A stretch of DNA of 64,000 nucleotides from Ferrovum sp. Its GTDB lineage: Bacteria; Pseudomonadota; Gammaproteobacteria; Burkholderiales; Ferrovaceae. This document shows positions 12,980 to 22,373 of the stretch, piece after piece; positions within the stretch are counted from its first letter, which is position 1; each line of letters begins with the position of its first letter. The position numbers and the translations under genes are program-made. The notes below the pieces were generated by a model, which saw only the letters and a list, made by a program, of their open reading frames with translations, did not search any database and was not told where the DNA came from. Where the stretch lies: NCBI GenBank assembly GCA_010435995.1, contig JAAGNR010000022.1, positions 62,001 through 126,000 on the forward strand, written 5' to 3'.

Positions 12980-15900
12980 TCAGTGGGTTCCCTGTTCGGC
13001 CCAACGCAATGCTTCATCCACATCCACCGCAACCATCCGGGACACCCCCGATTCTGCCATGGTAATACCCACCAGCTGTTGCGCCATTTCCATGGCAATT
13101 TTATTGTGCGTAATGAATAAAAACTGGGTTCGTTCAGACATTTTTTTAACCAGACGCACAAATCGTTCTGTATTAACATCATCCAGCGGGGCATCCACTT
13201 CGTCCAACATACAAAATGGCGCAGGATTCCTCTGGAAAAGCGAAAAAATCAATGCCAATGCTGTTAATGCTTTCTCTCCTCCCGACAATAAATACAGTGA
13301 ATTGGTTTTTTTTCCTGGAGGTTGAGCAATGATTTGCACTCCTGCCTCCAGGATATCTTCCCCAGTCAAACGGAGTTCTGCGATTCCTCCCCCAAACAGT
13401 TCCCGAAATAACCGACTAAATTCATTCTCCACCTGTACCACGGTTTCTTTCAACTGCACCCGAATCTCACGATCAATGGTGTGTACGGCGCTTTCGAGCA
13501 TTTTAACCGCCTGCTCCAAATCTGCCACCTGATTCGTCAACCAATCCTGACGTTGGTGCAACTCCGCCAACTCTTCCACCGCCGCCAGATTGACTCCACC
13601 CAGCGCCTCGATCTGACGGTCTAACCGACGGTTTCTCTCAGGCAATTCCGTCAAGTCTGGAGCTTTGCCCCACCACTCAGCCAACTGCAGCTCATCCTCC
13701 ACGGTCAAACTCAAGGATTGCCGTGCCTGCTCCCCTATAAGACGGGCCTCCTGATGACGCAATTGCCATTGTTGCAAGGATACACGCACCGGCTCCTGAT
13801 CACGCAGCAATCGCAAGACCCCTTCTTCTTCCGTACGTAACCGCTCTTCCGCTGCGCCAAGATCTCGGCGGGCGACGTCAAACTTGCCTTGAAGACCTTG
13901 CTGCTGGTTCACCGCCTGTTCCAGCTGACGCACCAGATCACTGTCTTCCAACTCTGCTAGAACAAGCTGCCGCTGTTGCACTTCTGCTTCCCCTTGCTGC
14001 ACGCGTCTCAACCTTTCTTCATGAATCGCCACCAATTGACGCCGCCTTTCCTCGATTCCATGAAGTCGAAAACGGATTTCTTGATATTCCCGTTCCAGGC
14101 ATTGCCCTTTCTGCTGAAACTTTTCCACCTCGCGTTCTCGGTCTGCCACCCCCTGCCGCCATTGCTCAGTGAGGGATTTTTGTTGTCCCTGGCGCGCCTG
14201 AAGGGCTATCAGGGAGCCTTGGCTCTCTGACCAACGAGCCTGTTCACGCTCCAGGCTTTCCCTCATTTCAATCCGCTCCTGCTGCGCCTGCTGCTGGCGC
14301 TGTTCCCAGTGATTCCACTCAGCCCAAACCCGTGTCAAGGCCACTTCCGCGCGATGCATGGTTTCACGAGTATGCCGCACGTGCTGTTCTGCCAGTCGCA
14401 AGGACTGTGTCAGTGCAATCCACCCCTCTTCTGCGCACTGCAACTGTTGCAAGCCCTGAAGCTCTGGACCAGAAAGCGCGCTCAATTCCTGGCGCAAACG
14501 GTCAACCTCTCGGGCCCGCGCCAATATTCCCGCAGCCGCGTCCTCCTTATCACAGCGCATCCAGGAATGGGCATCGCGCATATAGCCTTCAGGAGAAATC
14601 AAGCGAACCCCGTCAGGAATGGGGCCTTGCCACGCCAGCAGAGCACTTGTCGAAGGCACCACAAAAACTCCATGAAGCCAATTATCTATGGCAGCTTTTG
14701 CCGCTTCATCCCGTGCTTCGACAAAATGAGACAACGGTAACAAACCTTCCCAGGCAACCGCTGCAGGAGAAACCTTGGCGCTACTCTCGTAAAACACCCG
14801 TACTTCTTCCGCCAGAAGTTCGAAAGAATTCATGGATCCCGACCAGGGCAAACCCTGCAAGCGCTCGCCCAGCAATGCTTCCACACCCCGTTCCCAGGGC
14901 GAAGATACCCGACATTGATCCCAGCAAGCCCGCGCCGCCAATACCCACCCCCCCTCACCGACCTGTAGCTGCATACCCTGCTGTAACTGCAATAAACCGT
15001 GCAACGCGCCTTCGAGTTTCGTACGCTGACTCACCATTCGCTCCTGGTTCGTCCGCAACTGCAGTTGTCGTTCCCGACACGTGACCTGGCATCGTTCCCA
15101 AAATTCGAACGCCGCTTGGGCAATCACCACACTCACCGCGCATTCACGCAGCCGCTCTTCCCAATACGCCCGATCTGCCACATTTGGCACATGCTCGCGC
15201 GCGGCCTCCACATCCAGTCGCTGCAAACGCCCCTGGCCTTGCTCCAAGGCGCGCACAGAGGCCGCTTGTTCTCCGAGAAGGCGATTCAATCCCTGATCAA
15301 TTTCGATTTCAGCGCGCCGGTGTTCCTCCAGAGTTCGCCGTGCCTCACGGAGAATCGCTCGCTGTTGTTCACTCTGCTGACGCGCTGCCTCGCTGCGCAA
15401 GGCACTGGCTTCCAGCTCTCCAGAGCGCTCCTTCAGCGCTTGCTCCAAGCGCTCGAGATCGCCGACTTCCTGCACCAGTCCCAAGCGCTCACGTTCCAGA
15501 CTCTCCCCCATGCGGGTCAAGTCCTGTACCAATCGCTGACGCTCCGCCCTCATTCCCTGTAATCGGGACTCTAGCTGCGTCAATACATGATTGGCCTGAT
15601 ATAGACTTCCCTGGAGATCCTGCCAAGCATCGTGCTGGTGTCGCAACACCTGACGCTCCACTTCCACAACCCGCTCTTTAAGTCCATGATCCGTCTGGAG
15701 TTGTTCCAGGCGCTGTTGTTCCTGATGCATTTTTTCTGCGCAATGATCCCGTTCTGCTTCAGCTTCCTGCTGACGCCCATAATTCAGTCGATTCTGTGTT
15801 TCCTGGCGCTGAGTCTGCAACTCGCGCCAACGAATTGCCTGCGCCGCTTGAGATTTGACTTTATCGACTTGCCGCGCCAGCTCGCCCAATACTTCGCGAG

Positions 15901-16480
15901 TTCGCTCCAGATGAGGGCGCGTTTCATCGAGCCGCTGTAAGGATTCGCGACGACGTTCACGATAACGGGAAATGCCTGCCGCTTCCTCCAGAAATACCCG
16001 AATTTCTTCTGGACGGGATTCGATGATGCGAGAAATCATGCCCTGTTCAATAATGGCATAGGATCGAGGGCCCAATCCCGTTCCCAGAAACACATCCTGG
16101 ACATCGCGTCGCCGAACCACACTGTCATTGATGAAATACCGGGACACCCCCGTACGGGTCAATACCCGTTTCACAGCCACTTCCGCGTAGCTCGCCCAAA
16201 TCCCAGGAGCACGCCCCGCATAATTATCGAAGACCAATTCCACACTGGCTCTGCCCTGGGATTTGCGTTGAGCACTCCCGCCAAAAATCACATCTTCCAG
16301 AGACTCTCCGCGCAAATGCCTGGCTTGCGACTCTCCCAACACCCAGCGCACGGCATCGATGACATTGGACTTGCCGCAACCATTGGGGCCGACCACTCCC
16401 ACCAAACGACCAGACACCGGGATTTGCACCGCGTCCGCAAAGGATTTGAAACCTGCCAGTTTGATCTGTTTGAGCTGCAC
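12980..16480 (-). CDS. smc: Chromosome segregation protein SMC
   Basis: SMC is the coiled-coil ATPase of the bacterial condensin; its partners ScpA and ScpB are encoded at 21816-23185. The head has Walker A GPNGCGKSNVIDAVRWVLG at the N-terminus. The C-terminal end has the signature LYLLSGGEKALTALAL and Walker B CMLDEVDAPLDD. Long glutamine- and glutamate-rich coiled coils flank a central hinge. I chose the GTG at 16480 because it gives MQLKQIKLAGFKSF, which aligns with family N-termini. An upstream GTG at 16498 would add six residues and cannot be excluded. No strong ribosome binding site marks either start. Confidence 0.96.
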   Translation of the reverse strand: MQLKQIKLAGFKSFADAVQIPVSGRLVGVVGPNGCGKSNVIDAVRWVLGESQARHLRGESLEDVIFGGSAQRKSQGRASVELVFDNYAGRAPGIWASYAEVAVKRVLTRTGVSRYFINDSVVRRRDVQDVFLGTGLGPRSYAIIEQGMISRIIESRPEEIRVFLEEAAGISRYRERRRESLQRLDETRPHLERTREVLGELARQVDKVKSQAAQAIRWRELQTQRQETQNRLNYGRQQEAEAERDHCAEKMHQEQQRLEQLQTDHGLKERVVEVERQVLRHQHDAWQDLQGSLYQANHVLTQLESRLQGMRAERQRLVQDLTRMGESLERERLGLVQEVGDLERLEQALKERSGELEASALRSEAARQQSEQQRAILREARRTLEEHRRAEIEIDQGLNRLLGEQAASVRALEQGQGRLQRLDVEAAREHVPNVADRAYWEERLRECAVSVVIAQAAFEFWERCQVTCRERQLQLRTNQERMVSQRTKLEGALHGLLQLQQGMQLQVGEGGWVLAARACWDQCRVSSPWERGVEALLGERLQGLPWSGSMNSFELLAEEVRVFYESSAKVSPAAVAWEGLLPLSHFVEARDEAAKAAIDNWLHGVFVVPSTSALLAWQGPIPDGVRLISPEGYMRDAHSWMRCDKEDAAAGILARAREVDRLRQELSALSGPELQGLQQLQCAEEGWIALTQSLRLAEQHVRHTRETMHRAEVALTRVWAEWNHWEQRQQQAQQERIEMRESLEREQARWSESQGSLIALQARQGQQKSLTEQWRQGVADREREVEKFQQKGQCLEREYQEIRFRLHGIEERRRQLVAIHEERLRRVQQGEAEVQQRQLVLAELEDSDLVRQLEQAVNQQQGLQGKFDVARRDLGAAEERLRTEEEGVLRLLRDQEPVRVSLQQWQLRHQEARLIGEQARQSLSLTVEDELQLAEWWGKAPDLTELPERNRRLDRQIEALGGVNLAAVEELAELHQRQDWLTNQVADLEQAVKMLESAVHTIDREIRVQLKETVVQVENEFSRLFRELFGGGIAELRLTGEDILEAGVQIIAQPPGKKTNSLYLLSGGEKALTALALIFSLFQRNPAPFCMLDEVDAPLDDVNTERFVRLVKKMSERTQFLFITHNKIAMEMAQQLVGITMAESGVSRMVAVDVDEALRWAEQGTH

Positions 16481-16547
16481 TGATGCGCCCGGACCCACAA
16501 AGAAGTTAGAATAGTCAGATTCTACCCCATCTCACAGGACCGCCCCC

Positions 16548-16973
16548 ATGGCTTCCCAACCCAGCCGTTCTCTGGAAACTTTTGCCAATCCAGCTCCGGA
16601 AAAAGACTATTTGATCCACATGGAACTTCCCGAATTTACCTGCCTCTGCCCTAAAACCGGACAACCCGACTTTGCCTGGCTGACTCTGGATTACGTTCCT
16701 GACCAACTCAATGTTGAACTCAAAAGCCTCAAGCTTTATCTGTGGTCTTTCCGCGATGAAGGGGCCTTCCACGAAGCCGTGACACACCGTATCCTGGAAG
16801 ATTTGGTGACCGCCACCCAACCCCGTTTTATGCGCCTGTTGACGCGCTGGAATGTCCGCGGCGGGATTTTCACCCATGTGCTGAATGAGCATCGTCTGGA
16901 GGGATGGCAACCCCGCTGTCCATTACCTCCCGTACAATTTTCTTCTGCCTCACCCTGGCACCCTCCCGTATAA
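16548..16973 (+). CDS. queF: NADPH-dependent 7-cyano-7-deazaguanine reductase (short type)
   Basis: QueF reduces preQ0 to preQ1, a step in queuosine tRNA modification. The 141-residue protein is of the short, unimodular type and belongs to the tunnel-fold family. It shows the catalytic loop [14 protein letters not shown], where Cys34 forms the thioimide and Asp41 is the acid/base residue. The QueF signature [20 protein letters not shown] spans about residues 56-75. It diverges from smc across about 50 nt and lies 5 nt before dapC, so the two are probably co-transcribed although functionally unrelated. Confidence 0.95.
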   Translation: MASQPSRSLETFANPAPEKDYLIHMELPEFTCLCPKTGQPDFAWLTLDYVPDQLNVELKSLKLYLWSFRDEGAFHEAVTHRILEDLVTATQPRFMRLLTRWNVRGGIFTHVLNEHRLEGWQPRCPLPPVQFSSASPWHPPV

Positions 16974-16978
16974 GACCC

Positions 16979-18169
16979 ATGAACCCTCGCCTCGACCTGC
17001 TTCAGCCGTACCCCTTTGAGCGCTGGCGTGCCCTCATCGGCGGGGCGTCTCCATCCTCAACCTTAACGCCCATTGCCTTATCCATCGGCGAACCTCGTCA
17101 TCCCACCCCCCCTTTCATCCAGCATGCTCTGAGCGCACACCTCGACGAATTGGCCCATTATCCCCAGACCTTGGGCAAGCCAGCATTGCGCAACGCCCTT
17201 GCGCGCTGGCTGGAAAACCGTTTTCATCTCACCTCTATTGATCCTGACAGGGAAGTTCTACCTACTTTGGGTAGCCGTGAAGCTCTGTTTTCCATCACCC
17301 AGGTTTTGCTTGACCCCTGCGCACAAAGCCTTGCCGTATGCCCCAACCCGTTCTATCAGATCTACGAAGGCGCAACCTTGCTGGCAGGGGGGCAACCCTA
17401 TTTCATCAATGCCGATCCCGCACAGAACCACTGGATTGACTATTCCCAGGTTCCTGCCGCCATCTGGAGCAAGACACGACTGGTTTTTGTCTGTTCCCCA
17501 GCCAACCCGACAGGGCGCGTGATGACGTTGGACGAGTGGAAAGAACTGTTCGATTTATCGGACCGCTACGGATTTACGCTGGTCAGCGATGAATGCTACT
17601 CGGAAATCTACCCCGATGAATCTTTCCCTCCCCTCGGCGGTCTGGAAGCGGCACAACTTCTTGGACGCACAGGTTGGCCGCGCCTCCTGGTGATGGGAAG
17701 TTTATCAAAACGCTCTAATGTTCCTGGCCTGCGCTCGGCCTTTGTCGCAGGTGACCGCGATTTGATCCGTCGTTTTACCCTATACCGCACTTACCACGGC
17801 AGCGCCATGAGCCCATCGGTTCAGGCCGCCAGTGAAGTTGCCTGGAAAGATGAAAACCATGTCCACGAAAATCGGCGCTTGTACCGGGAGAAAATGGCGA
17901 TTTTCTACAGCCTAGTTCACCCCCATCTCCCCCTAGTTCACCCCCAAGCCGGATTTTATTACTGGGTCAGCGTTCCCGGAAACGACACCGAGTTCGCGCG
18001 CGCCCTGTACCTCAACCATCAGGTTGCCGTCTTGCCCGGCAGCTTTCTCGCACGCGAAGTTCGAGGGTTCAATCCAGGAGCAGGACAGGTACGAATTGCA
18101 CTGGTAGGCTCCCACGCTGAAACCGTGGATGCCGCCCACCGAGTTATTGATTTTGTCAGACATTTGTAA
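16979..18169 (+). CDS. dapC: Succinyldiaminopimelate aminotransferase
   Basis: This PLP enzyme makes N-succinyl-LL-diaminopimelate from the 2-amino-6-keto precursor. The 396-residue fold-type I aminotransferase shows VCSPANPTGRVM, SDECYSEIY and the PLP-lysine region GSLSKRSNVPGLRSAF. The start MNPRLDLLQPYPFERW matches DapC proteins; a longer open frame begins inside queF at 16904 and is unlikely. DapC, DapD and DapE are consecutive, which fixes the pathway role among otherwise similar aminotransferases. A 21-bp local repeat lies at 17912-17946. Confidence 0.93.
   Translation: MNPRLDLLQPYPFERWRALIGGASPSSTLTPIALSIGEPRHPTPPFIQHALSAHLDELAHYPQTLGKPALRNALARWLENRFHLTSIDPDREVLPTLGSREALFSITQVLLDPCAQSLAVCPNPFYQIYEGATLLAGGQPYFINADPAQNHWIDYSQVPAAIWSKTRLVFVCSPANPTGRVMTLDEWKELFDLSDRYGFTLVSDECYSEIYPDESFPPLGGLEAAQLLGRTGWPRLLVMGSLSKRSNVPGLRSAFVAGDRDLIRRFTLYRTYHGSAMSPSVQAASEVAWKDENHVHENRRLYREKMAIFYSLVHPHLPLVHPQAGFYYWVSVPGNDTEFARALYLNHQVAVLPGSFLAREVRGFNPGAGQVRIALVGSHAETVDAAHRVIDFVRHL
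17912..17946 (+). repeat. Short direct repeat inside dapC
   Basis: The 14-mer CTAGTTCACCCCCA occurs at 17912-17925 and again at 17933-17946, a 21-nt period. In protein it appears as LVHPHLP followed by LVHPQAG, so the repeat keeps frame. It looks like a local slippage duplication rather than a mobile element. Confidence 0.7.
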
Positions 18170-18181
18170 AGGAGAATTTCC

Positions 18182-19006
18182 ATGTGGTCCACCGATCAAC
18201 CTCTGATTGACCGCGCTTTTGACGAACGAGATCAATGGCAACCCAGCGCTCCCCCTGCGGGGTTAACGGAAGCCATTGAACGCGTCCTCTCTGCCCTGGA
18301 TCAGGGAACACTGCGTGTCGCAGAAAAAATTTCCGGCGTCTGGATCACCCATCAATGGCTCAAGAAAGCCGTCCTGCTCTCGTTTCGCATTCACCCCAAC
18401 CATCGTCAGGAAGGGGGCTTTACCCAATATTGGGATAAGGTGGACAGCAAATTTGCCCATTATGATGATGCCGCCTTCCATGCCGGCGGATTTCGGGTGG
18501 TTCCTCCAGCAGTGGCCAGACGTGGCAGTTACATCGGGCGCAATGTGGTGCTCATGCCTTCTTATGTCAATATCGGAGCGTTCGTCGACGACTCCACCAT
18601 GGTGGATACTTGGGCCACTGTGGGGTCTTGTGCCCAGATCGGCAAACACGTCCATCTTTCGGGCGGAGTGGGGATTGGGGGAGTACTGGAACCCATTCAG
18701 GCCAACCCGACCATCATCGAAGACCATTGTTTTATCGGTGCACGTTCGGAAATTGTCGAAGGCGTCATCGTGGGAGAAGGTTCCGTAATTTCCATGGGGG
18801 TATACATCGGCCAAAGTACAAAAATTTATGACCGTGATACAGGCACAGTGAGCTACGGAGTAGTCCCGCCGGGATCGGTGGTGGTAGCGGGAAACCTGCC
18901 ATCTGCCAATGGCCAATACAGTCTTTACTGTGCGGTCATCGTAAAAAAGGTGGACGCCAAAACCCGCGCCAAAACCAGTATCAATGAGCTCTTGCGAGGC
19001 GCATAA
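18182..19006 (+). CDS. dapD: 2,3,4,5-tetrahydropyridine-2,6-dicarboxylate N-succinyltransferase
   Basis: DapD transfers succinyl from succinyl-CoA onto tetrahydrodipicolinate, opening the succinylase branch to meso-diaminopimelate and lysine. The 274-residue protein has an N-terminal helical domain and a central left-handed beta helix of hexapeptide repeats. Visible blocks include [35 protein letters not shown] and [17 protein letters not shown] strong site (AAAGGAG) precedes the ATG. The gene ends exactly where dapE begins, with no spacer. Confidence 0.97.
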   Translation: MWSTDQPLIDRAFDERDQWQPSAPPAGLTEAIERVLSALDQGTLRVAEKISGVWITHQWLKKAVLLSFRIHPNHRQEGGFTQYWDKVDSKFAHYDDAAFHAGGFRVVPPAVARRGSYIGRNVVLMPSYVNIGAFVDDSTMVDTWATVGSCAQIGKHVHLSGGVGIGGVLEPIQANPTIIEDHCFIGARSEIVEGVIVGEGSVISMGVYIGQSTKIYDRDTGTVSYGVVPPGSVVVAGNLPSANGQYSLYCAVIVKKVDAKTRAKTSINELLRGA

Positions 19007-20143
19007 ATGTCCGACCCCACCTTCGATCTGACGGTCGAACTCATGCGTCGTCCCTCGATCACCCCCGAGGACGCCGGCTGTCAAAACCTGATTGCTGAAC
19101 GGTTGGCCCCTCTGGGCTTTCAGGCGACATTTCTGCCCGGCAACGGTAACGTGACCAACCTCTGGTTACGCCGCGGCCAAGATGCTCCCTTGGTGGTCCT
19201 TGCCGGACATACGGATGTGGTCCCCCCCGGCCCAGATGCCGGATGGCAATCGCCGCCCTTTGAACCTACGGTACGTAATGGTTTTCTTTTCGGTCGCGGA
19301 GCCGCCGACATGAAAACGTCCCTCGCTGCGTTCGTCACCGCCATCGAAGGTGCGCTGGCCCAGGCGCCAGATTTACCGGGATCCATTGCCCTGTTGTTGA
19401 CTTCAGATGAAGAAGGTCCGGCCACCGAAGGCACTGTCCGGGTGGTGGAATGGCTGCGGACCACGAGACAAATTCCCGACTACTGTCTCGTGGGAGAACC
19501 CACGTCGGTCCATCAGCTGGGTGATACCTTGAAAAATGGTCGCCGGGGTTCCCTCTCTGGAATCCTCACCGTGCGCGGAGTACAAGGCCATGTGGCCTAC
19601 CCCCATCTGGCACGCAACCCCATTCATCTGGCGGCTCCAGCCTTGGCCGAACTGGCTGCTCTGACTTGGGATGAAGCCACAGCGGATTTTCCGGCCACCA
19701 CTTTTCAAATCTCCAATGTGCAAAGTGGTACTGGAGCGAGCAATGTGATTCCTGGTGAACTGACCGCGTGGTTCAATTTTCGTTTTTCTCCCGTCAGCAC
19801 CGCCAGCGAGTTGCAACAACGCACGGAACAATTACTCCACGCCCATGATCTGGACTTTGATCTGCAATGGACTGTGGGGGCCGAACCCTTTCTAACCCCC
19901 AGAGGAACTCTGGTGACCGCAGTACAACAGGCAGTTCATGCCATCACCGGCTTGACTCCCGAAGTCTCTACCTCCGGAGGGACCTCTGATGGTCGCTTTC
20001 TGGTCACTCTGGGTGCCCAGGTAGTGGAGTTGGGTCCCTGTAACGGCACCATCCACCAACGCAACGAATGCATTGAGAGCACCGATCCTGCACGCCTCTC
20101 TGCCATTTACCAACACCTTATCGTAGATCTGCTCACCCCATGA
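19007..20143 (+). CDS. dapE: Succinyl-diaminopimelate desuccinylase
   Basis: This di-zinc hydrolase releases LL-diaminopimelate from its N-succinyl form. The 378-residue M20-family protein shows VLAGHTDVVPPG (metal-binding His), FGRGAADMKTSLAAFV (bridging Asp), TSDEEGPATEGT (catalytic and ligand Glu) and GTIHQRNECI near the C-terminus (ligand His). Its ATG follows the dapD stop directly, and its own stop overlaps prmB by 4 nt (ATGA). It provides the diaminopimelate that MurE adds to the peptidoglycan stem. Confidence 0.97.
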   Translation: MSDPTFDLTVELMRRPSITPEDAGCQNLIAERLAPLGFQATFLPGNGNVTNLWLRRGQDAPLVVLAGHTDVVPPGPDAGWQSPPFEPTVRNGFLFGRGAADMKTSLAAFVTAIEGALAQAPDLPGSIALLLTSDEEGPATEGTVRVVEWLRTTRQIPDYCLVGEPTSVHQLGDTLKNGRRGSLSGILTVRGVQGHVAYPHLARNPIHLAAPALAELAALTWDEATADFPATTFQISNVQSGTGASNVIPGELTAWFNFRFSPVSTASELQQRTEQLLHAHDLDFDLQWTVGAEPFLTPRGTLVTAVQQAVHAITGLTPEVSTSGGTSDGRFLVTLGAQVVELGPCNGTIHQRNECIESTDPARLSAIYQHLIVDLLTP

Positions 20144-21060
20144 ATCCCTTTATTTTTCCTTCAACAGATCAAGTGGAATGCCTGCGCACCGTACGTGATT
20201 TCTGGCGCTTGGGCTTAACCTGTCTCCAACGCGGCGAGGTTTTCTTTGGTCATGGCTACCCCGGACCGGAAGAAGAATCCCGTCATTTGCTGCTTTACAC
20301 CCTGGCCTTACCTCAGGGGGATATCACACCGTGGCTCGATGCCTGCCTGCTACCGGCAGAACGACAACAGTTTTTAACCTTGCTCCGACGACGCATTGAG
20401 GAACGCATCCCCATGGCTTACCTAACCCAGGAAGCCTGGCTCGGCCCATACCGTTTTTTCGTGGATGAACGAGCCCTGATTCCCCGCTCATTCATCGCTG
20501 AAGCACTGGAAGATGGACTCGATTTTCTGATCGACGACTTCACTTCGTTGCAACGCGTAGCGGATGTCTGTACGGGGGGAGGGTCTCTGGCCATCTTGCT
20601 GGCCCTAAAATGCCCCCAAGCGCAGGTTGATGCCACCGATTTGTCGGTAGCCGCGTTGGCAGTAGCCACGCGCAATCTCCATGATTATGGACTGGAAGAA
20701 CACATCCACCTGCTGCATGGTGATTTATGCGAAAAGCTGATGCCCTCTGCCTATGATCTGATCATCTCCAATCCACCTTATGTGGACGGTGCTGCCATGA
20801 GCGCTCTGCCCGCCGAATACGCTAAAGAACCGGTGCAAGCTTTGGCCAGCGGACCCGACGGACTGGATCATATCCGGCGAATTCTGGCCGCTGCTCCTCT
20901 CCACCTCACTGCCAACGGCTTATTGGTGGTAGAGGTCGGTCATCAGGCCGATGTTCTGGAACACGCCTTCCCCCACTTACCCTTTATCTGGCTCGACCTT
21001 TCCGGCGGAAGTCGGCAGGTTTTTGCCCTGTCTCGCGACGATCTCGTGAATCGGACCTAG
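20140..21060 (+). CDS. prmB: 50S ribosomal protein L3 glutamine methyltransferase
   Basis: PrmB methylates a glutamine side chain of ribosomal protein L3 using S-adenosylmethionine. The 306-residue protein has the HemK-family N-terminal helical domain and the catalytic SNPPYVDGAA at about residues 210-219. The SAM site is at ADVCTGGGSLAILLAL. The N-terminal FWRLGLTCLQRGEVFFGHGY resembles PrmB rather than PrmC. It overlaps dapE by 4 nt at the start. At its end it overlaps the convergent rluB by 77 nt, which is unusual. Confidence 0.92.
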   Translation: MNPFIFPSTDQVECLRTVRDFWRLGLTCLQRGEVFFGHGYPGPEEESRHLLLYTLALPQGDITPWLDACLLPAERQQFLTLLRRRIEERIPMAYLTQEAWLGPYRFFVDERALIPRSFIAEALEDGLDFLIDDFTSLQRVADVCTGGGSLAILLALKCPQAQVDATDLSVAALAVATRNLHDYGLEEHIHLLHGDLCEKLMPSAYDLIISNPPYVDGAAMSALPAEYAKEPVQALASGPDGLDHIRRILAAAPLHLTANGLLVVEVGHQADVLEHAFPHLPFIWLDLSGGSRQVFALSRDDLVNRT

Positions 21061-21847
21061 AGCGATTTCCCCGAGGGGATTGCCCCGTCTCGGGACGGGG
21101 TTTCTCCATCCCTACCCAGTTCAGTACCTGATTGACCGCCGCGCTATCCAGTTCATGAAACTGTCCCCGTTTGAGCCTCGGAGGGAGAGCAATCAAACCG
21201 AAGCGTACCCGAATTAGGCGTCCCACCATCAGGTTCAACGCCTCGAACAAGCGCCGCACTTCGCGATTACGCCCTTCCTTCAGAACCACTTGGTACCAAT
21301 GGTTGGTTCCTTCTCCCCCATTGTCACGAATGACTTCAAAGCGGGCCGGCCCATCCTCCAGAAGAATTTCTTTGCAGGATTGACGCATCTGCTCTTCCGT
21401 GAGTTCCCCCACCACCCGAACCGCGTACTCCCGCTCAATCTCAAACTTTGGATGAGTCAGCCGATAGGCTAGGGTCCCGCTGGTCGTGAATATCAATAAG
21501 CCACTGGTGTTGAAGTCCAAACGCCCCACGCTGACCCACTTTTCCCCCTTGAGTCGCGGCAAGGCATCAAATACCAAAGCTCTACCTTCAGGATCATCTC
21601 GGCTAACGATTTCCCCTTCGGGCTTGTGATACAGCAGAATCCGTACCTGCATTTCATCAAACTTGAGCCGCACGGGCCGTTGTCGCACAGTGACCCGGTC
21701 ACCCGGTTCAACCTGAGCGCCTACCGTAGCCACGGTACCATTGATCCGCACTTCTCCGGCCGCGATCAACGTTTCCATTTCGCGGCGCGACCCCAGACCT
21801 GACTGAGCCAACACTTTATGAAGTCGTTGTGGCGGTAACTGCGTCAT
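20984..21847 (-). CDS. rluB: 23S rRNA pseudouridine synthase, RluB type
   Basis: RluB isomerises a uridine in helix 80 of 23S rRNA. The 287-residue protein has an S4 RNA-binding domain at the N-terminus (RLHKVLAQSGLGSRREMETL), the catalytic Asp motif GRLDFNTSGLLIFT, and REVRRLFEAL. It ends in a basic, disordered tail rich in Arg, Ser and Gly. The ATG at 21847 has a GGGAGG site; the open frame continues 49 codons upstream into scpB and that extension is not homologous. It overlaps scpB by 32 nt and prmB by 77 nt. Confidence 0.93.
   Translation of the reverse strand: MTQLPPQRLHKVLAQSGLGSRREMETLIAAGEVRINGTVATVGAQVEPGDRVTVRQRPVRLKFDEMQVRILLYHKPEGEIVSRDDPEGRALVFDALPRLKGEKWVSVGRLDFNTSGLLIFTTSGTLAYRLTHPKFEIEREYAVRVVGELTEEQMRQSCKEILLEDGPARFEVIRDNGGEGTNHWYQVVLKEGRNREVRRLFEALNLMVGRLIRVRFGLIALPPRLKRGQFHELDSAAVNQVLNWVGMEKPRPETGQSPRGNRSRSDSRDRRETGQKPADFRRKGRAR
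21083..21105 (+). terminator. Candidate terminator after prmB
   Basis: CCCCGTC at 21083-21089 pairs perfectly with GACGGGG at 21094-21100 across a four-base loop, followed by TTTCT. A second small CCCC/GGGG hairpin sits just upstream, near 21067-21078. The U-tract is short, so efficiency is uncertain. The structure lies inside the rluB reading frame, within codons for its Arg-rich C-terminal tail. Confidence 0.5.
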
Positions 21848-22373
21848 ATCCTGCCTCCCATAGATCCTGCGCGGGTAATTGTTGCAATGATTGCAGCCCC
21901 AAATGATCCAGAAATTCCCGGGTAGTGCCATATAGCGCAGGTCTCCCCGGAGTTTCGCGCTGCCCCACCTGCTCGATCCAACCCCTCTCTTCAAGGGTTT
22001 TGATCACCGGAGATGAAACGGTCACTCCTCGAATTTCCTCAATATCGCCCCGAGTCACCGGTTGCCGGTAGGCAATGATGGCGAGTGTTTCCATCACCGC
22101 TCGCGAATATCGCGGCTCCACCTCTCTCTCCAGTCGGGACAACCATGGCCGGACCCAGCTCTGCGTCTGAAAACGCCAACCGCTGGCCACCTGTGTCAAC
22201 GCCAAACCTCGGCCATGCCAAAGTTGTTCCAAAGTACTCAAGTTTTTCCGGAGATCTGCCAAAGAAACATCCGTATCAAATAACTGGCGCAACTGTACCA
22301 GTGTCAGCGGCTGCGCGCTGGTCAACAGCGCAGCCTCCAACACGGGAACCACAAAGCTTTCCTCAGCAGTCAC
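21816..22373 (-). CDS. scpB: Segregation and condensation protein B
   Basis: ScpB is a kleisin-associated winged-helix protein of the SMC complex. The 185-residue protein has two winged-helix domains with the conserved AIIAYRQPVTRGDIEEIRGV and GRPALYGTTREFLDHLGL. I place the start at the GTG of 22373 because it overlaps the scpA stop as GTGA. The longer open frame upstream is Gly/Ser-rich antisense-like sequence inside scpA. Smc is encoded about 6 kb away at 12980-16480. Confidence 0.94.
   Translation of the reverse strand: MTAEESFVVPVLEAALLTSAQPLTLVQLRQLFDTDVSLADLRKNLSTLEQLWHGRGLALTQVASGWRFQTQSWVRPWLSRLEREVEPRYSRAVMETLAIIAYRQPVTRGDIEEIRGVTVSSPVIKTLEERGWIEQVGQRETPGRPALYGTTREFLDHLGLQSLQQLPAQDLWEAGYDAVTATTTS

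Noticed and set aside
14332-15084. A 250-codon plus-strand frame inside smc
   Set aside because: It runs antisense to the SMC coiled coil and its composition is Pro, Arg and Ser rich, typical of shadow frames in this genome.
21848-21994. N-terminal extension of rluB
   Set aside because: These 49 codons lie within scpB, have no S4-domain similarity, and a strong ribosome binding site stands just before the ATG at 21847.
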